Counted from the first letter of the stretch, positions 46,174-55,531 are shown. The stretch: 64,000 nucleotides of DNA from an uncultured Pelagibacteraceae bacterium (GCA_902596925.1 CACJVT010000006.1:1-64000), one strand, 5' to 3'. Notes: generated by a model not told the origin, from the letters alone. Made by a program: numbers and translations.

Positions 46174-46968
46174 ATGATAGGATTAATTTTTGGTGATACA
46201 GATTTTCCAAATAAAATACTAAAAACAATAAAGAAAAGAAAAATAAAGTACCTAATAATAGATTTATCTACATCAAAGAAATTTAAAAAAGAGAATAAAT
46301 CTCATTTAGTTTCTATAGGTCAATTTGGTAAAATAATTAATATTCTTAAGGAAAACAACTGTAAAAAAGTCTTATTTGCTGGGAAAGTCAATAGGCCAAA
46401 CTTTTCTAAATTAAAGTTAGATTTGAAAGGAATCTATTATATTCCAAGAATTATCAAAGCTTCAAAGCTTGGCGATGCTGCAATTTTAAAAGAAATTATA
46501 AAAATATTAGCTCAAAATAAAATAAAAACTGAAAGTTCTCTTAAATTTAATCCAGAACTTACTCTAAAAAAGGGAAATTATTCAAAAATTAAACCAAATA
46601 ATAATGATCAATTAGATATTAAAAAAGGTATTAAAACACTAAATAATTTAAGAGAATATAATTACAGCCAAGCTGTAGTAGTTAGAAATAAAAAAGTAAT
46701 TTCAATAGAGGGAAAAGGTGGGACTACAAAAATGCTTGAAAAAAGCAAAAGTAAAAAATTTCGAAACCACGGTGTTTTAGTTAAGTTTCCAAAAAAGAAA
46801 CAGGATCTTAGAGTTGATTTACCTACCATTGGTTTCAAAACGTTGAAACAAAGTAAGACAGCTGGATTAAAAGGCATTGTTGTAAAAGGTAAACAACATA
46901 TATTTTTAGATAAAAATAAATGTATTAGTTTTGCTAATAAAAATAAGATGTTTATCTCAGTGAAATGA
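46174..46968 (+). CDS. lpxI: UDP-2,3-diacylglucosamine pyrophosphatase LpxI
   Basis: Hydrolyses UDP-2,3-diacylglucosamine to lipid X; the alphaproteobacterial replacement for LpxH. It is 264 aa of the DUF1009 family. The opening GLIFGDTDFP, LFAGKVNRP and GDAAILKEI are typical of the N-terminal domain, and QDLRVDLPTIGFKTL of the C-terminal domain. The usual EGTDxML motif is altered to EGKGGTTKML, so the Asp is not in its normal place. The context (lpxA before, lpxB after with 4-bp overlap) makes the call firm. Confidence 0.92.
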   Translation: MIGLIFGDTDFPNKILKTIKKRKIKYLIIDLSTSKKFKKENKSHLVSIGQFGKIINILKENNCKKVLFAGKVNRPNFSKLKLDLKGIYYIPRIIKASKLGDAAILKEIIKILAQNKIKTESSLKFNPELTLKKGNYSKIKPNNNDQLDIKKGIKTLNNLREYNYSQAVVVRNKKVISIEGKGGTTKMLEKSKSKKFRNHGVLVKFPKKKQDLRVDLPTIGFKTLKQSKTAGLKGIVVKGKQHIFLDKNKCISFANKNKMFISVK

Positions 46969-48101
46969 AAAAAATTTTTATATTAACAGGGGAACCTTCA
47001 GGAGATAAACTGGCATCAACTGTAGTTTCAAAACTTCAACAAAATTATTCAGATATAGAATATTTAAGTGTTGGAGGATTCCATTTAAATAATCTTAGAG
47101 TTAAATCGATATATGATCTTAAAGAAATAACTTACATTGGCTTTACTAGTGTTATTCTAAATTTATTTAAAATCAGAAACAAAATAAATGAAACTGTAAA
47201 TAAAATAATTGAATTTAATCCTGATATTCTATTTAGTGTAGATAGTCCAGATTTTACACTAAGAGTTGCTGAAAAAGTAAAAAGTATAAATCCTAATATT
47301 AAAACAATACATTATGTTGCACCACAAGTATGGGTATGGAGAGAGGGTAGGGTAAAAAAATTTAAAAAATTTTTAGACCATGTTTTATTATTATTCAATT
47401 TTGAAAAGAAATACTTTGATAAAGAAAATATTAAGAATACTTTCGTTGGCCATCCATTACTTGAAAATAAAGAAAATGTTAAAACAGATTTATCAAATAT
47501 AATTGATGACAATAAAAAAATTATATCTTTATTCGCTGGGAGCCGTACATCTGAAATCAATATTCTTTTACCAATTTTGTTAAACTTCATTAAATTAATG
47601 AATGAAAAATTCAATACATACAATTTTGTTTTTCATGCAACTGATCAAAACAAAGATTTAATAAAAGATGAGATTAAAAAAACAAATTACAAAAATGTTG
47701 AGGTCATATCTGATGAGAATATAAAATTTAAAATACTATCAAACTCTGTATTCGCTGTAGTGAAATCTGGAACTGTATCTCTTGAAATTTGTAATGCAAA
47801 AGTTCCATCTATCATTATTTATAAAATGAATTTTATTAATTTTTTTATTGTAAAATTTTTAGTAAAAACAAAATATGCAAATATAATTAATATAATTAAC
47901 AAAAAAGAAATAATTCCAGAATTAATTCAAAAAGAATGTAATTCAAAAGAAATTTTTAGATCTGTAGTATATTTTTTAAAAAACCCCGAGCTTATGAAAA
48001 AACAAGTCCTTGATGTGAACAATACTTTAAATGAGATTAAATCTAAAACTTCTTCATCTTCAGAAGCTTCAGCAGTAGTTTCAAGCTATCTTAGCACTTA
48101 A
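46965..48101 (+). CDS. lpxB: Lipid-A-disaccharide synthase
   Basis: Glycosyltransferase joining lipid X and UDP-diacylglucosamine into the tetraacyl disaccharide. It is 378 aa. TGEPSGDKLAS at the N-terminus, SVDSPDFTLRVAEKVK, HYVAPQVWVWREGR, FVGHPLLE, FAGSRTSEI and VKSGTVSLE are all family landmarks. Its last 21 bases overlap the end of the convergent gltX, so there is no terminator space between the two transcription units. Confidence 0.95.
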   Translation: MKKIFILTGEPSGDKLASTVVSKLQQNYSDIEYLSVGGFHLNNLRVKSIYDLKEITYIGFTSVILNLFKIRNKINETVNKIIEFNPDILFSVDSPDFTLRVAEKVKSINPNIKTIHYVAPQVWVWREGRVKKFKKFLDHVLLLFNFEKKYFDKENIKNTFVGHPLLENKENVKTDLSNIIDDNKKIISLFAGSRTSEINILLPILLNFIKLMNEKFNTYNFVFHATDQNKDLIKDEIKKTNYKNVEVISDENIKFKILSNSVFAVVKSGTVSLEICNAKVPSIIIYKMNFINFFIVKFLVKTKYANIINIINKKEIIPELIQKECNSKEIFRSVVYFLKNPELMKKQVLDVNNTLNEIKSKTSSSSEASAVVSSYLST

Positions 48102-49478
48102 CCGTTTTTGAACTTCTTCTTTTCCTAATGATAAAATAATATCATATATACCAGGTCCAAACTTTGAACCAGTAAGCGCAATCCTTAATGGTTGTCCAAC
48201 ACCCTTAAAATTTGTGCCGTGCGATTTTATAAGCTCGTTTACTATTGGTTCTAAAATTTCTCTTGAAGGCAGGTCTATTTTTTCAAATTGATTTTTAAAA
48301 TCAGAAATTACTTTTCTTGCTTTATCGTCAATTAATTTAAGATCATCATTATTAAAATCAACCTCATCTTTTATAATATATTGAGCATTATTAAATATAT
48401 CTTCCAAAGTTTTTGCTTTATTTTTCAAGAATGTAAGAGATTTTTTAATCTTATCTTTTTTATCTGATTGAATTTCACTTTTATATAATTTGCAATATTC
48501 AATTAATTGATTGAATAAATCATTTTCATTAATATTTTTAATATAATGTTCGTTCATTGATAAAATTCTACTCATATCAAGCTTTGATGGTGATTTACCA
48601 ATTCCTTCAAGATTAAAATATTTAATACTTTCATCTAAAGTAAATATTTCTTTATCTTTATAAGACCATCCTAATCTTAGAAGATAATTTCTTAAAGCAT
48701 CAGGGATAATACCAATTTTAGAATAATCATCTAATGTAGAGGCCTGATCTCGCTTTGATAATTTCTTTCCTTCAATTGTATGTATCAATGGTATGTGAGC
48801 AAATGAGGGTAATTCCCATTTCATGGCTTGATAAATTTGAATTTGTTTGAAGGTGTTTATTTTATGATCGTCACCTCTTATAATATGTGTCATATTCATT
48901 TGATGATCATCTACGGATGCTGATAAATTATATGTGGGAGTCCCATCATTTCTTAAGATAATAAAATCTTCAATAGTATTATTTTCTATTTCGACATTAC
49001 CTTGAACCAAATCTTTCAATATTGATGTTCCATCAATCTTACTTTTAAATCTTATAACAGGTTTAATACCTTTGGGAGCATCATTTTCATTTTTATTCCT
49101 CCATTTTCTATCATAAATATAGGGAATTTTTTTTTGTCTTGATCTTTTTTTTTGTTCTTCTATTTCTTCGCTTGAGCAATAACATTTATATGCATTACCA
49201 TTTTTAAGTAGCTCATTTGCAACTTTTATGTGATCATCTACTTTTTTTGATTGAATATATTCTTCACCATCATAATTGATACCGATCCATTTAAGCGATT
49301 GTATTATTTGATCTTTGAATTCATCTCTAGATCTTTCTTTATCTGTATCTTCCACCCTTAAATAAAATTTACCATTGTGATTTTTGGAGTATAACCAATT
49401 AAACAATGCTGTTCTAACACCTCCAATATGCAATGCACCAGTAGGTGAGGGAGCAAATCTAGTTGCTACTTTTTTCAT
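48081..49478 (-). CDS. gltX: Glutamyl-tRNA synthetase
   Basis: Class I synthetase charging tRNA-Glu (possibly also tRNA-Gln, if the amidotransferase route operates). It is 465 aa. The first signature is APSPTGALHIGG (residues 10-20) and the second, KLSKR, is near residue 241. CYCSSEEI with following basic residues is the degenerate zinc-finger region. It is the last gene of the minus-strand lexA unit, 22 bp after lexA. Confidence 0.95.
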   Translation of the reverse strand: MKKVATRFAPSPTGALHIGGVRTALFNWLYSKNHNGKFYLRVEDTDKERSRDEFKDQIIQSLKWIGINYDGEEYIQSKKVDDHIKVANELLKNGNAYKCYCSSEEIEEQKKRSRQKKIPYIYDRKWRNKNENDAPKGIKPVIRFKSKIDGTSILKDLVQGNVEIENNTIEDFIILRNDGTPTYNLSASVDDHQMNMTHIIRGDDHKINTFKQIQIYQAMKWELPSFAHIPLIHTIEGKKLSKRDQASTLDDYSKIGIIPDALRNYLLRLGWSYKDKEIFTLDESIKYFNLEGIGKSPSKLDMSRILSMNEHYIKNINENDLFNQLIEYCKLYKSEIQSDKKDKIKKSLTFLKNKAKTLEDIFNNAQYIIKDEVDFNNDDLKLIDDKARKVISDFKNQFEKIDLPSREILEPIVNELIKSHGTNFKGVGQPLRIALTGSKFGPGIYDIILSLGKEEVQKRLSAKIA

Positions 49479-49500
49479 TAAAATGGTTTAGACTATTTTT

Positions 49501-50178
49501 TTAGAAGTTTCTATATAAAGATACTAATACACCCTGAACTTTTACTCTATCAGGTCCAAATATTTTAGTTTCGTAATTTTTGTTGGCACTTTCTAAAGCA
49601 ACAACTTTACCTTTTTTCCTAATTCTTTTTAACATTGCTTCATGCTCATCAATCAGAGCAACAACAATTTTTCCATTATCAGCTGTATCTGTTCTTTTAA
49701 TAATTACTGTATCACCTTCATGAATTCCAGCTTCAATCATCGAGTCTCCTTGAACTTTTAAACCAAAATAATCTCCATTTTTCTCTAAATTACTTGGCAA
49801 AGGTATTCTCGAAACCTCATTTTGAATAGCTTCAACAGGTGTTCCAGCAGCAATTTTTCCTAAAACTGGTACCTCGGCATCATCTGATGATAAATTTTCT
49901 TCATCTAAACCACCTTTAATAACACTTGGTGAAAAACTGTTGTAAATGTCGTTTGCAGAGGCCGTTTCTGGCAATTTAATTACTTCTAATGCTCTTGCTT
50001 TATGAGCAAGTCTTTTAATAAAACCTCTCTCTTCTAATGCACTTATAAGTCTATGAATTCCAGACTTAGACTTAAGGTTTAACGAAGCTTTCATCTCCTC
50101 ATAAGAAGGAGAAACACCAGAGCTTCTCAACTTCTTGTTGATAAATAAAAGCAGGTTTTTTTGTTTTTTTGTTAGCAT
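49501..50178 (-). CDS. lexA: LexA repressor
   Basis: SOS-response repressor that self-cleaves on contact with RecA filaments. It is 225 aa. The N-terminal winged helix spans about residues 1-65 ([20 protein letters not shown] is the recognition region). The cleavage site A111-G112 lies in [11 protein letters not shown], and the Ser146 (QGDSM) and Lys184 (AMLKR) dyad is complete, so autocleavage should work. A perfect alphaproteobacterial LexA box lies 25 bp upstream of its start, indicating autoregulation. A separate start 88 bp after trpC suggests its own promoter. Confidence 0.96.
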   Translation of the reverse strand: MLTKKQKNLLLFINKKLRSSGVSPSYEEMKASLNLKSKSGIHRLISALEERGFIKRLAHKARALEVIKLPETASANDIYNSFSPSVIKGGLDEENLSSDDAEVPVLGKIAAGTPVEAIQNEVSRIPLPSNLEKNGDYFGLKVQGDSMIEAGIHEGDTVIIKRTDTADNGKIVVALIDEHEAMLKRIRKKGKVVALESANKNYETKIFGPDRVKVQGVLVSLYRNF

Positions 50179-50202
50179 AAGAACAAATATCGTACAAAAT
50201 CT

Positions 50203-50217
50203 GTTCTACAAAAGTTC
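50203..50217 (-). promoter_or_regulatory. LexA operator (GTTC-N7-GTTC)
   Basis: GTTC (50203-50206), TACAAAA, GTTC (50214-50217): the direct-repeat SOS box known for alphaproteobacterial LexA, here read on the plus strand and present as GAAC-N7-GAAC on the lexA strand. It is 25 bp before the lexA ATG, a usual place for autorepression. Confidence 0.85.
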
Positions 50218-50266
50218 TTTTCAATTCACAATAGTAAAAAACCCAATAAAATAGGGAACTATTTGA

Positions 50267-51058
50267 CTAAAGCACTGAGAAAATAGAATTATTTTCCAAA
50301 TTTTTCAAAAGTGATTCACCGATTAGAAAAGTTTTAATAGATGTTTTATTTGAGAGTTCTAATAGTTCATCTTTTGTTTTTATTCCACTTTCAGAAATTA
50401 ATGGGCCTTTATGATTAACCAAAACATCATGAATATCAAAAGTTGTATTTATATCAGTTTGAAGAGTTTTTAGGTTCCTATTATTGATACCAATCAATGC
50501 ATCTTTAAATTTTAAAGCTTGTTTTGCTTCCTCAACTGTATGCACCTCAACTATAACAGACATATTAAATTTTAAAGCTTCCTCATATAATTCATTTGCA
50601 AGGCTTTCACTTACACCAGCTAATATAATTAATATTGCATCTGCTCCATAACTCTTTGCTAATGGAATTTGAAATTTATCTACAAAAAAGTCCTTACAAA
50701 GAATTGGCAAATTAATATTTTGTTTAATTTCACTTATATGTCTCAAATCTCCTAAAAAAAAATTTTCTTCAGTCAAAACAGACAAACAAGTTGCTTTGTT
50801 ATCATTATATATACCAGCTATTTTAACAGGGTTATAATCATTTATGATTACACCTGCAGAAGGACTAGCTTTTTTGATCTCAGCAATAATTGAAAATTTA
50901 TTTTCCTTAATATTTTTTTCAATATTTTCTTTAAAATTAATAAATATTTTATTTTTCCCAATTAATTCATTTAATGACCCTATTGAAATATTTTTTTTAG
51001 AATCTTCTATTTTTTCTTTTTTCTTTTTAATTATTTTTTCGAGAACATTTTCAGGCAT
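50267..51058 (-). CDS. trpC: Indole-3-glycerol phosphate synthase
   Basis: Closes the indole ring in tryptophan synthesis. It is 263 aa, a single-domain TrpC with no fused TrpF. The TIM barrel shows IAEIKKASPSAGVI with the catalytic Lys, LCKDFFVDKFQI, IGINNRNLKTL and ISESGIKTKDEL. It overlaps trpD by 8 bp. In many alphaproteobacteria moaC and moeA lie between trpC and lexA; here they are absent. Confidence 0.96.
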   Translation of the reverse strand: MPENVLEKIIKKKKEKIEDSKKNISIGSLNELIGKNKIFINFKENIEKNIKENKFSIIAEIKKASPSAGVIINDYNPVKIAGIYNDNKATCLSVLTEENFFLGDLRHISEIKQNINLPILCKDFFVDKFQIPLAKSYGADAILIILAGVSESLANELYEEALKFNMSVIVEVHTVEEAKQALKFKDALIGINNRNLKTLQTDINTTFDIHDVLVNHKGPLISESGIKTKDELLELSNKTSIKTFLIGESLLKNLENNSIFSVL

Positions 51059-52043
51059 TTTGAATTTTTTCTAAATGTTTGATAACTTTGTTTGATAAAA
51101 TATGATCTCTTGCATTTTTATATGCTTCACTAAACTCTTCATGAGTTTCATTAACAATCAATCCTGCTGCAGCATTTAAACATATTGCTTTAGAAAAATC
51201 ATTATCTTCACCTTTAAATATTTCAAGAATCTTATTTGCATTAAATTTTGCATCGTCACCAACAAGATTTTTAAATTTGTCTGCATTTATATTTAATTTT
51301 TTTGGATCAATTACGATTTCTGATATGACATTATTTTTTAATTGAATAACATTTGTTTTAGCATAGGGTGAAATTTCATCTAAACCATCTTCACTATTGA
51401 CGATCCATGCAAATTTAATATCTAAACTTTTTAAAGCATTAGCAAATATTTTTAACAACTTTTTTTCAAAGACACCAACTACCTGTCTTTTAACTAAAGC
51501 TGGACTACTCAAAGGACCAATCATATTAAAAATTGTTCTCTTACCAATTTTTTTTCTTGTAGGTCCAACGTATTTCATTGCACTATGGTAATTCGGTGCA
51601 AACATAAAACCAAAATTATTTTTTTCAATTTGTGACTCAATATCATTTGGTTCTAAATTAATTTCTATATTTAATGCCTCTAAAACATCGCCAGATCCAC
51701 ATTTTGAAGATACTGCTTTATTTCCATGTTTTGCTACTTTAACACCCATACTAGCAAGCAATAATGCAGAAGCTGTTGAAATATTGAGTGTGTTCATTCC
51801 ATCACCGCCCGTACCACATGTATCGATACAATTTTGTACATTTACTCTTTTTGATTTATTTCTTAGAACGTATACTCCTCCAGCAATCTCATTTGAAACT
51901 TCACCTTTAGCAGATAAAAGTGTTAAAAAATCAAATATTTCCTGTTCATTTGCCTTACCTTCCATTAATAATTCGAACGCTGCCTTACTTTCCTCAAAGG
52001 AGAGATCATCTTTATTTTTAATTTTGTCTATGAATTGTTTCAT
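51051..52043 (-). CDS. trpD: Anthranilate phosphoribosyltransferase
   Basis: Joins anthranilate and PRPP in tryptophan synthesis. It is 330 aa. The PRPP-binding CGTGGDGMNTLNIST loop, KHGNKAVSSKCGSGDVLE, and FAPNYHSAMKYVGPTRKK are all standard. It lies 5 bp after trpG and overlaps trpC by 8 bp. Confidence 0.96.
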   Translation of the reverse strand: MKQFIDKIKNKDDLSFEESKAAFELLMEGKANEQEIFDFLTLLSAKGEVSNEIAGGVYVLRNKSKRVNVQNCIDTCGTGGDGMNTLNISTASALLLASMGVKVAKHGNKAVSSKCGSGDVLEALNIEINLEPNDIESQIEKNNFGFMFAPNYHSAMKYVGPTRKKIGKRTIFNMIGPLSSPALVKRQVVGVFEKKLLKIFANALKSLDIKFAWIVNSEDGLDEISPYAKTNVIQLKNNVISEIVIDPKKLNINADKFKNLVGDDAKFNANKILEIFKGEDNDFSKAICLNAAAGLIVNETHEEFSEAYKNARDHILSNKVIKHLEKIQNA

Positions 52044-52048
52044 AAATT

Positions 52049-52618
52049 TTAAAGTCTTATAAAATTTTTTAAAATTTTAATACCTTGTTTAGTTTTAATA
52101 CTTTCAGGGTGAAATTGCACTCCATGAACATTATATTTTTTATGCTGAATACCCATTACTAAACCATCTTTGCTCTCAGCAGTGATTTCAAGATGTTTTG
52201 ATAGTGTTTTTTTATCAATAATTAAGCTGTGATAACGTGTTGCCTCAAATGATTTTGGAAGATTCTTTAAAATTCCCAACTTTTTTGAAACAATTTTGCT
52301 TGTTTTACCATGCATTAGTTTTTTAGCCTGAACAATTTTAGAGCCAAATACCTGTCCAATAATTTGATGACCAAGACAAACACCAAGAATTGGAATTTTT
52401 TTATATAAAGACTTTACTATTTTTAAACAATTACCTGATTGATCAGGGTTACCTGGGCCTGGTGAGATTACAATTTTATTATATTTTCTTTTTAATATCT
52501 CATTAGATGTAATGTGATCATTTCTTATCACATCTACCTTAACTTTAAATGAAGATAGGTAATGATAAAGATTAAAAGTGAAACTATCGTAATTATCTAT
52601 AAGAATTATTTTTTTCAT
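52049..52618 (-). CDS. trpG: Anthranilate synthase glutaminase component
   Basis: Class I glutamine amidotransferase supplying ammonia to TrpE. It is 189 aa with the opening IDNYDSFTFNLYHYL, the oxyanion motif SPGPGNP, the nucleophile Cys in LGVCLGHQ, and the His-Glu pair in GVQFHPES. It overlaps trpE by 4 bp. It may also serve para-aminobenzoate synthase, as TrpG/PabA proteins do in organisms with a single copy. Confidence 0.95.
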   Translation of the reverse strand: MKKIILIDNYDSFTFNLYHYLSSFKVKVDVIRNDHITSNEILKRKYNKIVISPGPGNPDQSGNCLKIVKSLYKKIPILGVCLGHQIIGQVFGSKIVQAKKLMHGKTSKIVSKKLGILKNLPKSFEATRYHSLIIDKKTLSKHLEITAESKDGLVMGIQHKKYNVHGVQFHPESIKTKQGIKILKNFIRL

Positions 52619-54075
52619 TTTAAAGCATTAATTAAAGCTTTTGCTTTATTAACAGTTTCCTCGTACTCTTTTAAAGGTTTACTATCAGCAACAATTCCAG
52701 CACCAGCTTGAACATAAAATTTATTATTTTTAGCGACTGCTGTTCTTAAAGCTATACATGTATCAAATTCTCCGTTAGCTGAAAAATAGCCAATACCACC
52801 AGCATAAACTTTTCTCTTAGTTTTTTCTAATTCATCAATTATTTCCATAGCTCTAATTTTCGGTGCTCCTGAGACAGTTCCTGCAGGAAAACCAGCTAGA
52901 AGTGATTTAAACTTAGAAAATTTCTTATTATACACACCGATGACATTTGATACTATGTGCATTACATGAGAATATCTCTCAATAATAAAACTTTCAGTTA
53001 CTTTTACCGTATTAATTTTTGAAACTTTACCAGCATCATTTCTTCCTAAATCTAATAACATTAAGTGCTCTGAAAGCTCCTTTTTGTCATTAAGAAGATC
53101 TTTTTCATAAAAAAGATCCTCTTTTAATGTTTTTCCTCTTGGTCTCGTTCCAGCTATTGGTCTTACAGTAATTTTATTATCTCTTAGTCTCACTAAAATT
53201 TCTGGACTCGCACCAATAATTTGGAAGTCATTGAAATTAAAAAAAAACATAAAAGGTGATGGGTTAGTCACTCTAAGTTTTTTATAAATATCAATCGGTT
53301 TTTTTGTTAATTTAGCTTCAAATCTTTGACTTAAAACTACCTGGAATATATCTCCTAATTTTATATATTTTTTGGCTGTATTGATCATTTGCAAGAATCT
53401 ATTTTTAGAAGTATTAGATTTAACTTTAATATTTTTTGATTTTAATGGAGTCCTATTATTTATATTTTTAATTGATGATTGAATAAGTAATCTAAAAAGA
53501 TCTGATTTTACCTCATCAAATTTTTTTTTATAATCTCTAATCTTTTCGTCTTTATAGATATTTCTAATATAAAAAATCTCTTTTTTTAAATTATCGTGAA
53601 TAATTAGTGTTCTTGGTCTCAGAAGTCTTACATCAGGTATATTTAGATCATCCTTACAATTATTAGGGATTTTCTCTATATATCTTATAGAGTCATATGA
53701 GAAATATCCTGAAATTAAAGAACATAGTTTTGGTAAATTTTTGGGAGTTTCAAATTTAAATTCTTCAATAATTTTCTCAATCAAGTTTTCAGGTTTATCT
53801 TTCAGTTTAATTTTTTTTTTATTTTGAATTAAATAAGAAGTTTTATTTTTGAATTCCCATATCTTGTCAGGATTTTTGCCAAATATAGTGTATCTTCCTT
53901 TGATTTTTCCTTTCTCTACCGACTCAAATATAAAGCTATTTTTTTCACTTAAAAAATTATCTATTAAATTTAAAATCTCTTCATCTTCTTGGATTTTTTT
54001 TGAAGTATATATAATTTGATTTTTATTGCTTCTATGTCGAAACTTAAAATCTTTGAAGCTTCGATTTATGTTCAT
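52615..54075 (-). CDS. trpE: Anthranilate synthase component I
   Basis: Converts chorismate to anthranilate with TrpG. It is 486 aa. The N-terminal SFIFESVEKGKIKGRYT region corresponds to the LLES tryptophan-feedback site. The catalytic domain has QVVLSQRFEA, GASPEILVRL, RPIAGTRPRG, HLMLLDLGRND, and the FPAGTVSGAPKIRAMEII loop. There is no leader peptide or attenuator: the start overlaps the end of the ppiD-like gene by 4 bp, so control must act elsewhere, probably mainly by feedback inhibition. Confidence 0.96.
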   Translation of the reverse strand: MNINRSFKDFKFRHRSNKNQIIYTSKKIQEDEEILNLIDNFLSEKNSFIFESVEKGKIKGRYTIFGKNPDKIWEFKNKTSYLIQNKKKIKLKDKPENLIEKIIEEFKFETPKNLPKLCSLISGYFSYDSIRYIEKIPNNCKDDLNIPDVRLLRPRTLIIHDNLKKEIFYIRNIYKDEKIRDYKKKFDEVKSDLFRLLIQSSIKNINNRTPLKSKNIKVKSNTSKNRFLQMINTAKKYIKLGDIFQVVLSQRFEAKLTKKPIDIYKKLRVTNPSPFMFFFNFNDFQIIGASPEILVRLRDNKITVRPIAGTRPRGKTLKEDLFYEKDLLNDKKELSEHLMLLDLGRNDAGKVSKINTVKVTESFIIERYSHVMHIVSNVIGVYNKKFSKFKSLLAGFPAGTVSGAPKIRAMEIIDELEKTKRKVYAGGIGYFSANGEFDTCIALRTAVAKNNKFYVQAGAGIVADSKPLKEYEETVNKAKALINALK

Positions 54076-55487
54076 TGAAAGAAATTTTTAACTCGTTCTA
54101 TTGTTTTTTGATTTAAATTAACATCATATCTGCTGTTTAGATATAGATCATATGATTTTAACATATTATTTTTTTGATTTGAATTTTGTTTACTCATATA
54201 TTCATTTATCTTATCATCATTTTCCATTGTCTGATTTTGAAAGTTCTTTATTTTAGCTAAGTAAATATTGCTCATCTCATCATTTATAAGGGTAAAAGAA
54301 TTTATGGGTAATGAGTAAAGAAGTTCAACAGCTTTAATATCAAATTTTTTGTTATCTTTGATTGAATTTAATAATAAATTTTCAATTTTCTTATTTCCCA
54401 TCTCTACAAAGTTTTCATTGTTGAAATTTTTTTCATCAATTTTTTTTATTAAATTCTTGTTATATTCATACTTATTTTTTTCAAACATAAGTCCTAAGAT
54501 CTCTTCTCTGAGGACAGGATCATTTACATTAGGAGAACGTTGTTCTGACTTAATTATTTTGTAAAGAATATAATCATCTTTAAATTCAATGATATCAAAT
54601 TCATTATTTCTTGCTTCAAATATCTTTTTTTCTATATCGCTTTTATCATAAGTAAATCTGAAATCTTTGATTTTCTTAGACTTTAAATTAAAGTTTGTAA
54701 CTATGTTTCCAAAAGGAAGTTCATTCGAGATATCAATTTCTATTTGGTCAATTTTATCAAAAAAGGTCTGATTAAATTCATCTACACCAACTAAATTTTT
54801 GGGGTTTATTATGGAATAATCAAAATCAATATATTCTACTTTTAAGTCATTCTTATTTTCATCTAGAAATTTTTTTATATCGTTATCTGTAAAACTATCT
54901 TTCTTTTTATAAAATTGATTTAAATTTATATAATCTATCTCTAATTTTCTATTTTCATCCTGATAGAGCTTTTTAACTAAAAATTTTGGAGAAACAGTTC
55001 CAGCACCCACAAAGCTGAACAAGTTTTTTTGTAATTCACGATTTTTTAATCGTAATTCAAACTGAGGTGCAGATTGATTATTTTCAAGTAAAAATTTTTC
55101 GTATTTAAGTCGTTGAAAACGTCCTTGTTCGTCTAAAAAATTTTTATTTTTTTTTATCATTTCGAGTAGTGTTTCTTTTGAAATAATTAAATTGTATTCC
55201 TCAATTTCTAAATCTAAAATTTTTGTCGAAATCAATCCAGATAATAATTCTTCAATAATATTATCATTTAAATTTTCTCTTATTGTATCCTGAGGAATTC
55301 CAGAATTATTTAAGTAATCAATAAATTCTTCTGTAGAAATATTAGTCTCATTTATTTTTACAATTGAATTTGTATTTCCGCTACTGAACATGCTCCCCAT
55401 ACCCCAAAATACAAATGGAATAATCATTATAAAAACTAATATCCCAGCGAACTTTGTTTTGGCAAAATTTCTAAATGCACCTATCAT
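54072..55487 (-). CDS. ppiD: PpiD-like periplasmic foldase lacking the parvulin domain
   Basis: Membrane-anchored chaperone assisting secreted proteins near the SecYEG exit. It is 471 aa against more than 600 in typical PpiD. The N-terminal anchor is clear (IGAFRNFAKTKFAGILVFI then FVFWGMGSMF), followed by the SurA_N-type chaperone domain with INETNISTEEFIDYLN and a long helical region. After the DIKKFLDENKNDLKVEYIDFD segment the roughly 100-residue parvulin domain expected next is missing, with no HILV- or FG-type rotamase motifs. It is therefore probably a pure holdase. It heads the trp operon, whose trpE it overlaps by 4 bp. Confidence 0.8.
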   Translation of the reverse strand: MIGAFRNFAKTKFAGILVFIMIIPFVFWGMGSMFSSGNTNSIVKINETNISTEEFIDYLNNSGIPQDTIRENLNDNIIEELLSGLISTKILDLEIEEYNLIISKETLLEMIKKNKNFLDEQGRFQRLKYEKFLLENNQSAPQFELRLKNRELQKNLFSFVGAGTVSPKFLVKKLYQDENRKLEIDYINLNQFYKKKDSFTDNDIKKFLDENKNDLKVEYIDFDYSIINPKNLVGVDEFNQTFFDKIDQIEIDISNELPFGNIVTNFNLKSKKIKDFRFTYDKSDIEKKIFEARNNEFDIIEFKDDYILYKIIKSEQRSPNVNDPVLREEILGLMFEKNKYEYNKNLIKKIDEKNFNNENFVEMGNKKIENLLLNSIKDNKKFDIKAVELLYSLPINSFTLINDEMSNIYLAKIKNFQNQTMENDDKINEYMSKQNSNQKNNMLKSYDLYLNSRYDVNLNQKTIERVKNFFQ

Positions 55488-55502
55488 TACTATATAAATT
55501 TA

Positions 55503-55531
55503 TTGATCTATAAAAAACAAACCTATAGATT
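55503..55531 (+). promoter_or_regulatory. Possible tpiA promoter
   Basis: TTGATC (55503-55508), a 17-bp spacer and TAGATT (55526-55531), each 4 of 6 to consensus, in the 71-bp divergent spacer. An inverted repeat ATCTATA (55506-55512) / TATAGAT (55524-55530) overlaps both boxes and may be an operator or chance. Confidence 0.35.

Noticed and set aside
50225..50266. Terminator between trpC and lexA
   Set aside because: AATAGT/ACTATT arms and a CCC/GGG core followed by U residues can be drawn, but the internal loops are uneven and the stem is only 3 bp of G-C; too weak to call.
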